A program made the translations under genes and the position numbers. Source: Evansella alkalicola (GTDB taxonomy: Bacteria > Bacillota > Bacilli > Bacillales > Salisediminibacteriaceae). Taken from it: a DNA stretch of 64,000 nucleotides. Positions 1-9,308 of the stretch are shown here, piece after piece. The stretch's first letter is position 1. The number at the start of each line of letters is the position of its first letter. The stretch is from positions 124,001 to 188,000 of the forward strand of contig NZ_JAHQCR010000021.1 of the NCBI RefSeq assembly GCF_019042735.1, in the 5' to 3' direction. The notes under the pieces were generated by a model. It was not told where the DNA came from. It saw only the letters and a program-made list of their open reading frames with translations, and made no database searches.

Positions 1-1
1 A

Positions 2-1252
2 CACAGGAAAAAAGGGAAGCTGTCTATTTATCTACTTTCAGGACTCATAATCATTTGTTTTATTTCTCTTATAGCTACTGGCTCTTATTTTTTCCAACCT
101 AATGTCATGGCAAATGTGGAAACAAATGAAGACGATATCGTTGAAAAACAAGATCCTACCCTCCCATTTTCTGAACATGTAGAACGGTCTGAGTCAAAAG
201 AAAAGACTACAATCATAGTAAAAAGGGATTTCAATGATAAGAAGGAAGAGCCTACTGATAACAGTAATCTAGAGGTAACTGATGATACATTGATAGCTGA
301 GGGGGAAAAGCAGACTAATTCTCAGACGCCAGTTGAAAATGAACGAAATAACGAAGAAAATCTTTCAACTAACTTGTCAAGTAATAATGATACATATGAT
401 GAAAAGGTACAGGAAAACGATGAGAATAGAGATAGTAATCAGGACAAGTCTACCACAGGCACGGAAAGCAAATTAATGGGTAACAACATTGCTGCTGACG
501 AGTCAAAAAGTGAGGCTACTCCTGAAAATGTTGTTGAACATGAAGTACAAGCAAACGAAACATTATATAGCATTACGATGAAATACTATTTAAGTAGCCA
601 TCATCAAAAAACCGTTGCGGAGTATAATGGCATAACAAATGCCTCCTCCGAATTGAAGGCAGGAATGACTCTTCAACTGCCTGATCCTCCTATTATTGAC
701 CACCATCAAGTAAAGGCAAAGGATACGCTATATAGCCTTTCACAGCAATATTATGGATCAGGTAATTATGTTGCTAGTCTTGCAAACTATAACAAAATTA
801 TTAATCCAGCAACTGATTTTAAAGTGGGAATGACTCTGAAAATTCCTAATCGTTCCATGTTTAACGGATACATGGTGCAAATTAACAAGTCTACGAACCG
901 ATTGTCAGTTTATCATAATAACCAACTCGTTCGTTCTTTTCCTGTAGCAACTGGAAAAGACCAGTCACGTACACCAGAAGGTTTTTTCCAAATTATTAAT
1001 AAAGTTGTGGATCCTTGGTATAACCCTAGTCAAATACCAGGTGGTGACCCTAGTAATCCGTTAGGAAGTCATTGGCTCGGCTTGAATGTGCCAGGGACGA
1101 ATGGTTCCATCTATGGAATTCACGGCACAAATGACTCCTCTTCAATTGGCAAGTATATAAGTCTTGGGTGTATTAGAATGTATAACGATGATGTGAACTG
1201 GCTGTATGATACACTTCCATTGCAAACCCTAGTATATATTTTTACTGATTAG
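2..1252 (+). CDS. LysM-containing L,D-transpeptidase (YkuD family), 5' end outside window
   Basis: Probably a cell-wall enzyme that cross-links or modifies peptidoglycan through an L,D-transpeptidase domain. The reading frame is open from the first bases. It encodes a basic segment, then a hydrophobic membrane helix (about bases 25-90), so the true start lies upstream and the ATG at 107 is probably internal. After the helix comes a long acidic Asn/Glu/Asp-rich linker, two LysM repeats (about bases 535-680 and 705-850, each with a xDTLYS- or NETLYS-like core and a GMTL-I/LP end), then the YkuD domain to the stop. The catalytic region reads HGTNDSSSIG followed by SLGCIRM, with Cys as nucleophile; the residue before Gly-Cys is Leu rather than the common His or Lys. 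Likely membrane-anchored with the LysM and catalytic domains outside. Confidence 0.85.
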   Translation, partial: HRKKGKLSIYLLSGLIIICFISLIATGSYFFQPNVMANVETNEDDIVEKQDPTLPFSEHVERSESKEKTTIIVKRDFNDKKEEPTDNSNLEVTDDTLIAEGEKQTNSQTPVENERNNEENLSTNLSSNNDTYDEKVQENDENRDSNQDKSTTGTESKLMGNNIAADESKSEATPENVVEHEVQANETLYSITMKYYLSSHHQKTVAEYNGITNASSELKAGMTLQLPDPPIIDHHQVKAKDTLYSLSQQYYGSGNYVASLANYNKIINPATDFKVGMTLKIPNRSMFNGYMVQINKSTNRLSVYHNNQLVRSFPVATGKDQSRTPEGFFQIINKVVDPWYNPSQIPGGDPSNPLGSHWLGLNVPGTNGSIYGIHGTNDSSSIGKYISLGCIRMYNDDVNWLYDTLPLQTLVYIFTD

Positions 1253-1267
1253 TCTTCTAAAAGATTT

Positions 1268-1295
1268 GAGGGTTTCCCTTTTTGGGGAAACCCTC
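1268..1295. terminator. Bidirectional hairpin between convergent genes
   Basis: An 11-bp perfect stem (GAGGGTTTCCC / GGGAAACCCTC) with a 6-base loop lies between the transpeptidase stop and the chemoreceptor stop. The flanking T-tracts are weak, so terminator strength is inferred from stem quality and convergent context. Confidence 0.65.
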
Positions 1296-1302
1296 TCTAA
1301 CT

Positions 1303-2691
1303 CTATACTCTAATATCCATCCCTACCATACCTATTATTTCACCTTTTTCATTCCTTAAAGCACGGGATAAAGTTACACAAGGTTGTTTCGTAATAGCAG
1401 ATACATAGGGCTTTGACAAAAATTGATCACCTTCCATTGCTTTCTTCCACCAGTCCCTTTGTCTTGCATTAAACAAACCTGCTTCTGGCTTTGAAAAAAT
1501 GAATGTACCATCTGTCCGATTAGACCAAATTGCTTCCATTTCAAAAGTTTTACTCAAGTAATCAGTTAAAATATCTTCGTGAATTTCTTTATCCAGTGTT
1601 TTTAATTCTTCCTTAACGCAAACTTCTAATAGTAATTCTTTCATATCTTCAAAATCTAAATGACTCATCTCTACCTTCTGCTTAACATCAAGTTTGTTAA
1701 TGGATTCCGCTAAGGTAGCTGAACTCTCATGCAGACCTCCACTTACAGTTTGGAGATGTTGAATTTGTAGATGCTGTTTATCCATATCTGTTACAGTCCG
1801 TTCAACGTAAGTTAGAGTTTCTTCCACACTTTGAACGACTTTTTCTATTTTACTAATAGTTTCTGTTGTAATTTCAGATTGTTTATTACTGTCATTTTCC
1901 GTATGTAGCACATAGTCATTTACTGTGAGAATCTTCTTATATATCATATCAATCCTTTCATTGATCCTCTCCACTTCATTAATCCCCTTAAATACTGCCT
2001 CCTTTTCCACTTCAACGGAAGCAACTACATCATCAACCCCTTGCTCTATCGCTGACAAAATATCAGAAGATCTTTCAACAGCTTCATTACTCTCGTCTGC
2101 AAGTTTCTTTATTTCTTTTGCAACAACAGCAAATCCCCTACCATGCTCTCCAGCTCTCGCAGCTTCTATGGATGCATTCAATGCTAGTAATGAAGTTTGC
2201 GAGACTACCTTTTTTATCAGTTGGTTAATCTCATCAATTTTAGAAGTCTGGTCAGCCAAATCCCTAATTCTTTGATCCATCATTTGATTATAGGTACTAA
2301 GCTCCCCCATCACTTTATCAGTAGTGCCTAAAGAGTGTCGTACATCAGAAACGAGTTCCTTCGTCTGTATACTTTCTTTACTCATATTTGAAGCAAAATC
2401 TTTAATTTGGTCTGCCGTAGCAGAAACCTCCTGGAGAAAGGAAAATGCTTCTTGAATCTGTGCCATAGAATAATAGCTATTTTCCTTGAGAACCTGTCCC
2501 TCTCTAGTAGACTGATCAGCTATATCTTTTAGGTGCGACATGGCGTCGTTAACTTCCTCAACCGCTGCAATTAACCGATCTGAAACCACCTGCGATTCAT
2601 TAACAAATTGAATGAATTCCTGATTATTTTTCCCGTCCAAATCCTCATGTTGTTTATTTTTTTGAAAAAACTGGTTTAGTAGTTTTACCAT
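1303..2691 (-). CDS. Soluble methyl-accepting chemotaxis protein with C-terminal Cache-like sensor
   Basis: Chemoreceptor that should signal to CheA/CheW. No membrane helix is visible in its 462 residues. The conserved signalling tip (QTSLLALNASIEAARAGE, then GRGFAVVAKEI) lies near residues 165-195 inside a long coiled coil. The last ~110 residues carry a Cache-like stretch (IWSNRTDGTFIFSKPEAG, a RDWWKKAM motif, KPYVSAITKQPC, then a GEIIGMVGMDI end). The usual order is therefore inverted: signalling module first, sensor last, all cytoplasmic. A GGGAGG ribosome site sits 8-9 bases before the ATG. The protein is probably monocistronic. The ligand cannot be guessed from sequence. Confidence 0.85.
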   Translation of the reverse strand: MVKLLNQFFQKNKQHEDLDGKNNQEFIQFVNESQVVSDRLIAAVEEVNDAMSHLKDIADQSTREGQVLKENSYYSMAQIQEAFSFLQEVSATADQIKDFASNMSKESIQTKELVSDVRHSLGTTDKVMGELSTYNQMMDQRIRDLADQTSKIDEINQLIKKVVSQTSLLALNASIEAARAGEHGRGFAVVAKEIKKLADESNEAVERSSDILSAIEQGVDDVVASVEVEKEAVFKGINEVERINERIDMIYKKILTVNDYVLHTENDSNKQSEITTETISKIEKVVQSVEETLTYVERTVTDMDKQHLQIQHLQTVSGGLHESSATLAESINKLDVKQKVEMSHLDFEDMKELLLEVCVKEELKTLDKEIHEDILTDYLSKTFEMEAIWSNRTDGTFIFSKPEAGLFNARQRDWWKKAMEGDQFLSKPYVSAITKQPCVTLSRALRNEKGEIIGMVGMDIRV

Positions 2692-2891
2692 TGTAAAATT
2701 CCTCCCATGAGTCGTGTTATATTTTCAAACATTATCACAGTGAACAGAAATAAGAGTAAATTTGTCATATTTTCTGACATATATATTGCAGGAATTTATA
2801 GTTTAAGATGAAAATTTATAAACTACGGCTACCATAAATAAGTTTACGAGGAGTAGTAAAAAGGTGGAGACACAAATGGGAAAAGTATATT

Positions 2892-2930
2892 AAAAAAGAG
2901 CCTGAAAGTTGAAAAACTTCCAAGACTCTA
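2892..2930 (-). terminator. Rho-independent terminator after yajQ
   Basis: On the minus strand, a stem of about 14 bp (one bulged base, some G-U pairs) with a short loop is followed by six T. It lies just downstream of the yajQ stop codon. Confidence 0.75.
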
Positions 2931-2946
2931 TACTCAGGTACATATA

Positions 2947-3438
2947 TTAACGGAAATTAATGAACTGAACATCAATAGATAAATCTGCTTCCTTTACTGC
3001 TGCAATGATTGCCTGTAAATCATCGCGATTTTTTCCTGTAACACGGATTTGATCATCTTGAATTTGACTCTTCACTTTAAGACCAGAATTTTTGATGACC
3101 GTATTGATTTTTTTCGCCTGCTCCTTATCAATACCTTGAATCAGCTTCGCACGCTGACGAACAGTACCACCAGATGCTGGCTCTAGTTTCCCATAATCTA
3201 AACTTTTCACTGAGACCCCACGTTTGATCAACTTACTTAGTAGTACGTCTTTTAGTTGGTCCATCTTGTATTCATCGTCTGATACAAGAACGAGTTCTTC
3301 ATTATCCAATGAAATCGCACTCTTACTTCCTTTAAAATCATAACGCGTCGTTATTTCCTTCGTCGCCTGGGTCACAGCGTTCTTTACTTCTTCCATATTA
3401 ACCTCTGATACAATATCAAATGAATTATCTTTTGCCAT
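2947..3438 (-). CDS. yajQ: YajQ-family nucleotide-binding protein
   Basis: Small cytoplasmic protein (163 residues, the family's normal length) of the YajQ/YitK family; some members bind cyclic di-GMP. The N-terminus MAKDNSFDIVSEVNMEEV and the TTRYDFKGSKS segment are hallmarks of the family, and the C-terminus DLSIDVQFINFR is typical. Two similar alpha-beta halves are expected. A GGAGG site precedes the ATG at normal spacing. It stands alone with its own terminator. The molecular role in Bacillus is not settled. Confidence 0.92.
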   Translation of the reverse strand: MAKDNSFDIVSEVNMEEVKNAVTQATKEITTRYDFKGSKSAISLDNEELVLVSDDEYKMDQLKDVLLSKLIKRGVSVKSLDYGKLEPASGGTVRQRAKLIQGIDKEQAKKINTVIKNSGLKVKSQIQDDQIRVTGKNRDDLQAIIAAVKEADLSIDVQFINFR

Positions 3439-3558
3439 GATTTACCTCCGTATTCGTGATGCTTTTATTATAATAGATAAGAAACCTTAAACTCAAATTA
3501 TCGACGAAAAGGTTGATTGAATTTCACGGTAGCCTTTGTAAAAATTTTTTCAAACATT

Positions 3559-3584
3559 TGTAAGATTTTTTGAATTTATACGTC
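3559..3584 (+). promoter_or_regulatory. Candidate ECF-type promoter of the sigma/partner operon
   Basis: A -35-like TGTAAG is separated by exactly 16 bp of A/T-rich DNA from a -10-like CGTC, the arrangement seen for Bacillus ECF sigma factors. Transcription would start only ~15 bases before the sigma gene. Autoregulation is inferred, not shown. Confidence 0.5.
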
Positions 3585-3606
3585 TAATGAAATAGGAGGG
3601 AAGAAG

Positions 3607-4122
3607 ATGGATGATAAACAATTAATTGAAGATTGGTTCTTAAAATACCAAAAGTACATCACAACATATTTAGTCTACTACACAGGAAAAAAAGATGTGG
3701 AAGATTTAGTTCAAGAATGTTTTTTAAAAGCTTATCAAAAACTTCATTTATTTCATTGGGATTCAGATCCAAAAACATGGCTTATATCCATTGCAAGGAA
3801 TTTAGCAATCGATCTGTCCAGAAAGAGAAAAATAATATCCTTTTTGCCTATAATGACAGATCATCCATCTCCACTGCCTAATACGGAGGAAACTGTTATA
3901 CATAAGGATGAAATATTAATCGTTGAAAAGGCTATTAAATCGTTAAGTCGAACATATCGAGATGTACTTATTCTTAAGGGGATTATGGACTTTTCTTCAA
4001 AAGAGACTGCAACCATATTAAATTGTAGTGAGAATAGAGTCAACGTCACTTTTCACCGTGGTATTGAAAAATTAAAACGGCAATTAAGAAAGGACGGAGA
4101 TGGTTATGTCCAACAAAAATGA
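3607..4122 (+). CDS. ECF-type RNA polymerase sigma factor (module 1)
   Basis: Alternative sigma factor of 171 residues. Region 2 (residues ~15-80) contains DVEDLVQECFLKAYQKL and the DPKTWLISIARNLAIDLSRKRK stretch. Region 4 (~105-165) contains KSLSRTYRDVLILKGIMDFS and an HTH ending in ENRVNVTFHRGIEKLKR. An AGGAGGG site precedes the ATG. The 3' end overlaps the following membrane-protein gene by 17 bases, the usual layout for a sigma factor and its anti-sigma partner. A matching ECF-like promoter lies directly upstream. It is not obviously orthologous to a named B. subtilis sigma factor, so no symbol is given. Confidence 0.88.
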   Translation: MDDKQLIEDWFLKYQKYITTYLVYYTGKKDVEDLVQECFLKAYQKLHLFHWDSDPKTWLISIARNLAIDLSRKRKIISFLPIMTDHPSPLPNTEETVIHKDEILIVEKAIKSLSRTYRDVLILKGIMDFSSKETATILNCSENRVNVTFHRGIEKLKRQLRKDGDGYVQQK

Positions 4123-5065
4123 TTTTGATGTTTTAAAGACTTTAGAAAAGATGCCAAAACATAAGTTAAACCAACATAGAGAAAGGGATGTGTTAAAACA
4201 ATTGAATACTAAGATGATGAAAGTTGAACGATGGAAAAGATGGAAAAACACAACCCTTCATATCACCACAATAGTTGGTGCTGCAGCAATACTATTTTTC
4301 TTTATCTACCCCATCTTAACTGAACCGTCGTTTGACTCTAGTTTAAGTGAACTCCACCCATTAGAACACTTTGACGGCAAATTAACACCAACTTTCCATT
4401 TATACGATGAAGATGGAAGCCTCCTCTTTGAAGATGGTGTTAGGGGAATTGAAGGAAAGATCGGCTACAGGGATATTGGAGATAACTTTGTGGCAGAAGA
4501 TGAGCGTACTGGAGGGAAAATGTTTTGGTATGTTTGGGGAGACCCAAATGAATTAAGGGGAGAAAAATTAGTTGCTACTGCTACACATGTGGGAACAGAA
4601 GAATCCTTCCTCTTAAATGAAGTTGAACTTAGTTTAGGTATTTATGAAGCAGATGCACATGCATTAACCAGCTTTGCCCCATTCCCTTACGAAGGGATAT
4701 GGAAGATCGATATAGAAATCGGCACCTTAGAATACGGACAAATTACTATATATGTTAAGTCACCTTATCCTCAATCTGAAAGCATTACCTACTTAATTTC
4801 AGAAGAAGATATAATAGTGGGAGAAACTTTATCATTTAAAGCCAATATTAATAAAGTAATAGGAGAACCCTCCCTTGAAGCAGTCTTGATAGAGAATAAT
4901 ACAAGGGAAGAAAAACACATTACCTTCGAACATAACGTAGATTTTGTTGGTGAATCAATGTATGAAGCAGATGTTCATTTTGAAAAAGAAGGAGAATGGA
5001 AAATTCACCTACTTGGAGAAACAACGAGCTTCAAAGTATCTGAACGAAGCTATTCACTAGATTAA
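4106..5065 (+). CDS. Single-pass membrane protein, probable anti-sigma partner of module 1
   Basis: Probably holds the upstream ECF sigma factor at the membrane; this is inferred from gene order and topology. About 45 cytoplasmic residues (basic and acidic, no HxxxCxxC zinc motif) precede one membrane helix (about residues 48-70, TTIVGAAAILFFFIYPIL), followed by ~240 extracytoplasmic residues of beta-rich character. The longest frame begins at 4100, but the second ATG at 4106 lies ~8 bases after AAGGACGGA and is preferred. It overlaps the sigma gene. No recognisable catalytic motif. The outer part may sense an envelope signal. Confidence 0.7.
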   Translation: MSNKNDFDVLKTLEKMPKHKLNQHRERDVLKQLNTKMMKVERWKRWKNTTLHITTIVGAAAILFFFIYPILTEPSFDSSLSELHPLEHFDGKLTPTFHLYDEDGSLLFEDGVRGIEGKIGYRDIGDNFVAEDERTGGKMFWYVWGDPNELRGEKLVATATHVGTEESFLLNEVELSLGIYEADAHALTSFAPFPYEGIWKIDIEIGTLEYGQITIYVKSPYPQSESITYLISEEDIIVGETLSFKANINKVIGEPSLEAVLIENNTREEKHITFEHNVDFVGESMYEADVHFEKEGEWKIHLLGETTSFKVSERSYSLD

Positions 5066-5087
5066 AGGGAATGATTTTTTTGAAGTA

Positions 5088-5121
5088 AATAAACCTAGTG
5101 GCTAATACCACTAGGTTTATT
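5088..5121. terminator. Bidirectional terminator, 14-bp perfect stem
   Basis: AATAAACCTAGTGG pairs perfectly with CCACTAGGTTTATT around a 6-base loop, between the convergent anti-sigma and bmrD genes. Short A/T tracts flank it on both sides. Confidence 0.75.
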
Positions 5122-5127
5122 GATAAT

Positions 5128-7146
5128 TTAACTTGCAGACTGCTGACTTGCTCCAGCTTGAAGTTGGTACATGTGATAATACCTACCTTTTTCAACCATT
5201 AACTCCCCATGATTCCCCCGCTCTACAATTTCTCCATGATCCAATACTAATATTTGATCCGCTTGACGAATCGTAGATAAACGGTGTGCAATGACAAAGG
5301 TTGTTCGGCCTTCCTTCACAACATCCAGTGCTTTTTGAATAACCTCTTCTGTTTCCGTATCTATATTAGCTGTAGCTTCATCCAAAATTAATATAGGTGG
5401 ATTGAATACCAAGGCTCTTGCAAAGGATATGAGTTGACGCTGCCCCGCTGACAACGTGCTTCCCTTTTCCTTTACTTCTTCATCTATTCCTTTAGGTAAT
5501 GACTTGATCATATCACTTGCTCCTACTTTTTCTAGAGCGTCCATAATCTCTTCCCGGGAAATCGTTGGATCCTCCATACTTACATTAGAAGCAATCGTCC
5601 CTGTAAATAAAAACGGATCCTGTAAAACAATGGCCATGTGTTCACGTAAAGCTTGTTTTGACATGGAATGGATATCAACTCCATCTATTGTGATTTTCCC
5701 TTTTTGATGGTCATAAAACCGGAATAATATATTCATCATCGAACTTTTTCCAGAACCTGTATGACCTACAAACGCCACCGTTTCCCCTTGCTTAGCTGAA
5801 AAGGAAATGTCCTTTAAAACATAATCTTCCTTTTCATAGGCAAAGGATACATTTTCAAAAGTTACATCGCCACGGAATCTATCCACTTTTTCATCAGATA
5901 AGGCAATACCAGGCTCAACCATCAATTTGAATACTCTTTCACCAGCAATTCGAGCTTCCTCTAACTGAGCTAGTTGATTCACGATACCTTGAACTGGTTC
6001 AAAGAGACGGTTAATATAATCCACAAAAGCATACAGAACACCCATGGAGACAATAGATCCAACACCTAGTGCGCCCCCACCAAAGTACCAAATCATCCCT
6101 ACGAAAGTAATATTTCGAAGTAAGTTTACTAAATTAAATGATGTAGAGGCATTGAGAGTTAACAGTTTATTGTTATATTTGTAATGTTCTTTGTTTAGTT
6201 TCTCAAACTCACCTTCTACCTCTTTTTCACGGCCGAATGCCTTCACTAAAGACATCCCTTGAATATTTTCATTGATTTTTCCGTTAATGTCACTTAAACG
6301 TTCCCGAATCACCCGATTAAATTTCCCTGCATATTTACGATAAAAAATCATCCATACAATTAAAATTGGGATTAGTAGTAACGTGTATGCTGCTAAAGTG
6401 GCATCTAGTAAAAATAGTGCAATAAATATCCCAGTCATATAGATAACACTTGTAAAAAATGTAGCTAATACCCTTACATATAACTCACGGATTGCCTCCG
6501 TGTCATTCGTAATCCTTGAAACTATTTTCCCCGCAGGTAAATGGTCAAAATAATTAATTGGCAAATGATGAACCTTGGAGAAAACATCCTCACGCATTTG
6601 CTTAATAATCTTGTTTGCTGAAGTTTGTAGCATATACGTTTGGTAATAATGGAATAAGGCTGAAATTAATACTAGTAAAAAGTAACCCCCCATTAATAGA
6701 ATCAAGTAACGAACTTCTGGTTGAAAAAATTGATATACTTCTCCAGGCGAGAGGGCTGCAACTGGATATGTTGCAATATCATCCCCTTGTCGAATCGTTA
6801 GGACACCATTTTCAACTACACGCTGTCCATCGAAGCTAACCGTGTCCTCCATTAAATAATACATTAATCCTACTTGAAAGATTTGCACTTGATTAAGATT
6901 AGAAGAATCTCCTTCAAAGCGGTCACTTCTAATGAATTCCCTACCTTGATAGCTCGCTTCTCCCGCCTCTTCCGTTTCCACCCATGCCCTTTCAATTCCA
7001 AGAATATGATTGTCAATCATCGTTTTTGCAATGAAAGGTCCAGTTAGCTCAGCTGCAACTGCGATGGATAAGAAAATCAAGGCGATAATAATCGTTCTTT
7101 TAAACTGGAGTGCATAGCGAAACAATCGTTTTCCTACATCTTTCAT
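5128..7146 (-). CDS. bmrD: Heterodimeric multidrug ABC exporter subunit, BmrD-like
   Basis: One half of an inner-membrane drug efflux pump. At 672 residues it matches the BmrD (YheH) type. An insertion of ~90 residues between the first two membrane helices (about residues 45-140) is the extracytoplasmic domain characteristic of this subunit. Six membrane helices precede the nucleotide-binding domain (about 430-660) with Walker A GHTGSGKSS, signature LSAGQ and Walker B ILILDEATANID, in which the catalytic Glu is intact. The start ATG lies 2 bases after the stop of the partner gene, with a GCAGGTG site inside that gene's end, so translation is probably coupled. It works with the product of the preceding gene. 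Confidence 0.9.
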   Translation of the reverse strand: MKDVGKRLFRYALQFKRTIIIALIFLSIAVAAELTGPFIAKTMIDNHILGIERAWVETEEAGEASYQGREFIRSDRFEGDSSNLNQVQIFQVGLMYYLMEDTVSFDGQRVVENGVLTIRQGDDIATYPVAALSPGEVYQFFQPEVRYLILLMGGYFLLVLISALFHYYQTYMLQTSANKIIKQMREDVFSKVHHLPINYFDHLPAGKIVSRITNDTEAIRELYVRVLATFFTSVIYMTGIFIALFLLDATLAAYTLLLIPILIVWMIFYRKYAGKFNRVIRERLSDINGKINENIQGMSLVKAFGREKEVEGEFEKLNKEHYKYNNKLLTLNASTSFNLVNLLRNITFVGMIWYFGGGALGVGSIVSMGVLYAFVDYINRLFEPVQGIVNQLAQLEEARIAGERVFKLMVEPGIALSDEKVDRFRGDVTFENVSFAYEKEDYVLKDISFSAKQGETVAFVGHTGSGKSSMMNILFRFYDHQKGKITIDGVDIHSMSKQALREHMAIVLQDPFLFTGTIASNVSMEDPTISREEIMDALEKVGASDMIKSLPKGIDEEVKEKGSTLSAGQRQLISFARALVFNPPILILDEATANIDTETEEVIQKALDVVKEGRTTFVIAHRLSTIRQADQILVLDHGEIVERGNHGELMVEKGRYYHMYQLQAGASQQSAS

Positions 7147-7148
7147 GG

Positions 7149-8912
7149 CTATACACCTGCCTTTGTATTTGGAAGCTTCTGTTCTTCCATTTGTTGTTTT
7201 AAATATTGCTCAGCGTACCACCCATGAGTCGTCATCAATTCCTCATGCGTCCCCCGCTCTTTGATCTCCCCGTTTTCAAGTACGAGAATAATGTCCGCAT
7301 GCCTAACCGCAGACATGCGATGTGCTGTAATAAACGTAGTTTTTCCCTTACGTTCACTTCGGATATTTTTCACAATTTTAGATTCTGTTTTTGCATCTAC
7401 AGCCGACAATGCATCATCAAGTAAAAGGATTTCTGGATTCTTGATTAATGCACGGGCTATTGAAATTCGTTGCTTTTGTCCTCCTGATAGGGATACACCT
7501 TTTTCTCCTACAAGCGTTTCTATTCCATTTTGGAAAGTATCAATATCTGCAGTGATTGATGCTAGGTCCATGACACGGTAAAACTCGTAATCTGTCGCGT
7601 CCGGTTTACCAAACATAATATTCTCCCTGATAGTCTTTGAAAACAAAAATTGATCCTGCGGCACATAACCGATCCAGCTTTTTAAACAGGTTAATTGAAT
7701 ATTTTCAATCGGTTCACCAGAAATAAATACTTTGTTTTCGTTTATAGGATATTCCCTGATTAATTGTTTAAAGAAGGTCGTTTTCCCACTGCCTGTTTTC
7801 CCAACAACTCCTACCGTCGCCCCTCGTGGAACTGATACAGAAATATCCTTTAATACTGGCGTAGAAGAACTAGGATATTGGAAGTCAAGACCCTTATATT
7901 CTATCACTCCTGGAGATTTGACCCATTTGGCACCCTTTTTATTTATAACATCTGCATCATAAGATAATGTTTGATTGAGGCGATCCATCGATGCATTTCC
8001 TCTTTGCATCACATTCATTAGCTCTCCGAAAGCGAACATCGGCCAAATGAGCATTCCGAGATATATATTAAATGAGACGAGCATACCTAATGTTAATTCA
8101 TTTTGAAAAACAAGAAATGTCCCGTATCCAAGTCCAATCATATAGCTAATTCCAACAAGAATTTTAATAGTTGGTTCAAACAGAGCATCAATTTTTGCAA
8201 CAGCTATATTTTTTTGCAAAACGTCGTCTGTTAACCGATTAAATCTTTCCTGATCGTCCTTCTCCTTCACAAAAGCCCTTATTACCCTGACGCCTGCAAT
8301 AGATTCCAACACTTGATCGTTCATGTCACCAAATGCATCTTGCGCTTTTATAAAACGCTCATGAATCATCTTGCCATATCTTTTTATGAGCCAAGCCATG
8401 ATTGGAAGTGGTAAAAATGCCGCCAACGTGAGCTTCCAACTAATTGTAATTGACATCATCAAGAGAATTACAACAAGAAATATGGTAGAGTCGACCAAGG
8501 TAAGAACACCAAAACCTGTTGTAATAGAAATGGCCTTCAAGTCATTTGTTGCTCTCGCCATGAGATCTCCTGTTTTATTTTCCTCATAAAAAGTAGGAGT
8601 CATTTTCATTAAATGACGCATATATTTCGAACGGAGCGTTCGCTCTATCACGATTGCTCCACCAAATAGCTGACGCATCCATACAAAGGTCATTAAATAT
8701 ACAACAACCATTAAGCCAAGGAAAAACAAAATGAAAAACTGTAATCTTTCCCATGTAAGTAACCCTTGATGTATTTCATCTATCACCATTCCTAAAAGTC
8801 TTGGTGGTAATATTTCTAAGAAGCTGACGATAATCAAAAATACGATCGCTACCGTATATCGCTTCCAATGTTCTTTAAAAAACCATGCTAATTTCTTTAA
8901 TACTGAAAACAT
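7149..8912 (-). CDS. bmrC: Heterodimeric multidrug ABC exporter subunit, BmrC-like
   Basis: Partner of the BmrD-like subunit (587 residues). Six membrane helices lie in residues ~18-300. The nucleotide-binding domain has Walker A GKTGSGKTT, a canonical LSGGQ signature and Walker B ILLLDDALSAVD. The residue after the Walker B Asp is Asp instead of Glu, the degenerate state known for BmrC. Together the two proteins form one consensus and one degenerate ATP site. An AGGGGA site precedes the ATG. The long upstream region carries a leader ORF and hairpins, so expression is probably controlled by attenuation. Confidence 0.9.
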   Translation of the reverse strand: MFSVLKKLAWFFKEHWKRYTVAIVFLIIVSFLEILPPRLLGMVIDEIHQGLLTWERLQFFILFFLGLMVVVYLMTFVWMRQLFGGAIVIERTLRSKYMRHLMKMTPTFYEENKTGDLMARATNDLKAISITTGFGVLTLVDSTIFLVVILLMMSITISWKLTLAAFLPLPIMAWLIKRYGKMIHERFIKAQDAFGDMNDQVLESIAGVRVIRAFVKEKDDQERFNRLTDDVLQKNIAVAKIDALFEPTIKILVGISYMIGLGYGTFLVFQNELTLGMLVSFNIYLGMLIWPMFAFGELMNVMQRGNASMDRLNQTLSYDADVINKKGAKWVKSPGVIEYKGLDFQYPSSSTPVLKDISVSVPRGATVGVVGKTGSGKTTFFKQLIREYPINENKVFISGEPIENIQLTCLKSWIGYVPQDQFLFSKTIRENIMFGKPDATDYEFYRVMDLASITADIDTFQNGIETLVGEKGVSLSGGQKQRISIARALIKNPEILLLDDALSAVDAKTESKIVKNIRSERKGKTTFITAHRMSAVRHADIILVLENGEIKERGTHEELMTTHGWYAEQYLKQQMEEQKLPNTKAGV

Positions 8913-9041
8913 CTATAACATCCCCTATTCAATTGTTTTCGCCCTTCGGTATTTGCAGTTACTTTCGTCTATTTCCGATTTCAAAACAATTCCCTATCCT
9001 TCTCCTAAAAACCGAACGGACGAAATAATAGTGTAAATCAG

Positions 9042-9107
9042 CTATCCTCCACCTGAAGATCCCTTTTCTGTTTTCCTACGTTGCCTAATTAAAAATAAAA
9101 TAATCAT
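9042..9107 (-). CDS. Possible 21-residue peptide upstream of bmrC
   Basis: A short frame starts with ATG behind a GGAGGG site (spacing ~8-10). It encodes a hydrophobic start (MIILFLI), a basic stretch (RQRRK) and a Gly-rich end. It lies after both attenuator-like hairpins and before bmrC. It could be a second regulatory peptide, a tiny membrane peptide, or chance. Confidence 0.35.
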   Translation of the reverse strand: MIILFLIRQRRKTEKGSSGGG

Positions 9108-9198
9108 AAAACACACCCTCCAGTTTGTAAATAATTTATCTATATTAACGGCCGTTCTCTTCTGACCGGTTTTATATCACTTAACAAGTTTTTCCATA

Positions 9199-9235
9199 CA
9201 AAAAAGACACACAGGCGCGTCTACCCATGTGTCTT
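9199..9235 (-). promoter_or_regulatory. Second attenuator-like hairpin of the bmr leader
   Basis: Read on the minus strand, AAGACACA pairs with TGTGTCTT around a 16-base loop and is followed by six T. It lies between the leader peptide and bmrC, so it would end transcription before the exporter genes unless it is bypassed. Confidence 0.55.
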
Positions 9236-9308
9236 GTATAAGTTAAGTCGACAAAGAAGGAACATAATCTCACTTTACTATGTTTTTTCTTGACAATTAA
9301 CATTACAA

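Noticed and set aside
2861..2894. Mini-ORF after AAAGGTGGAG (ATG to TAA, five residues)
   Set aside because: Too short to support as a gene; the position near the yajQ terminator suggests chance.
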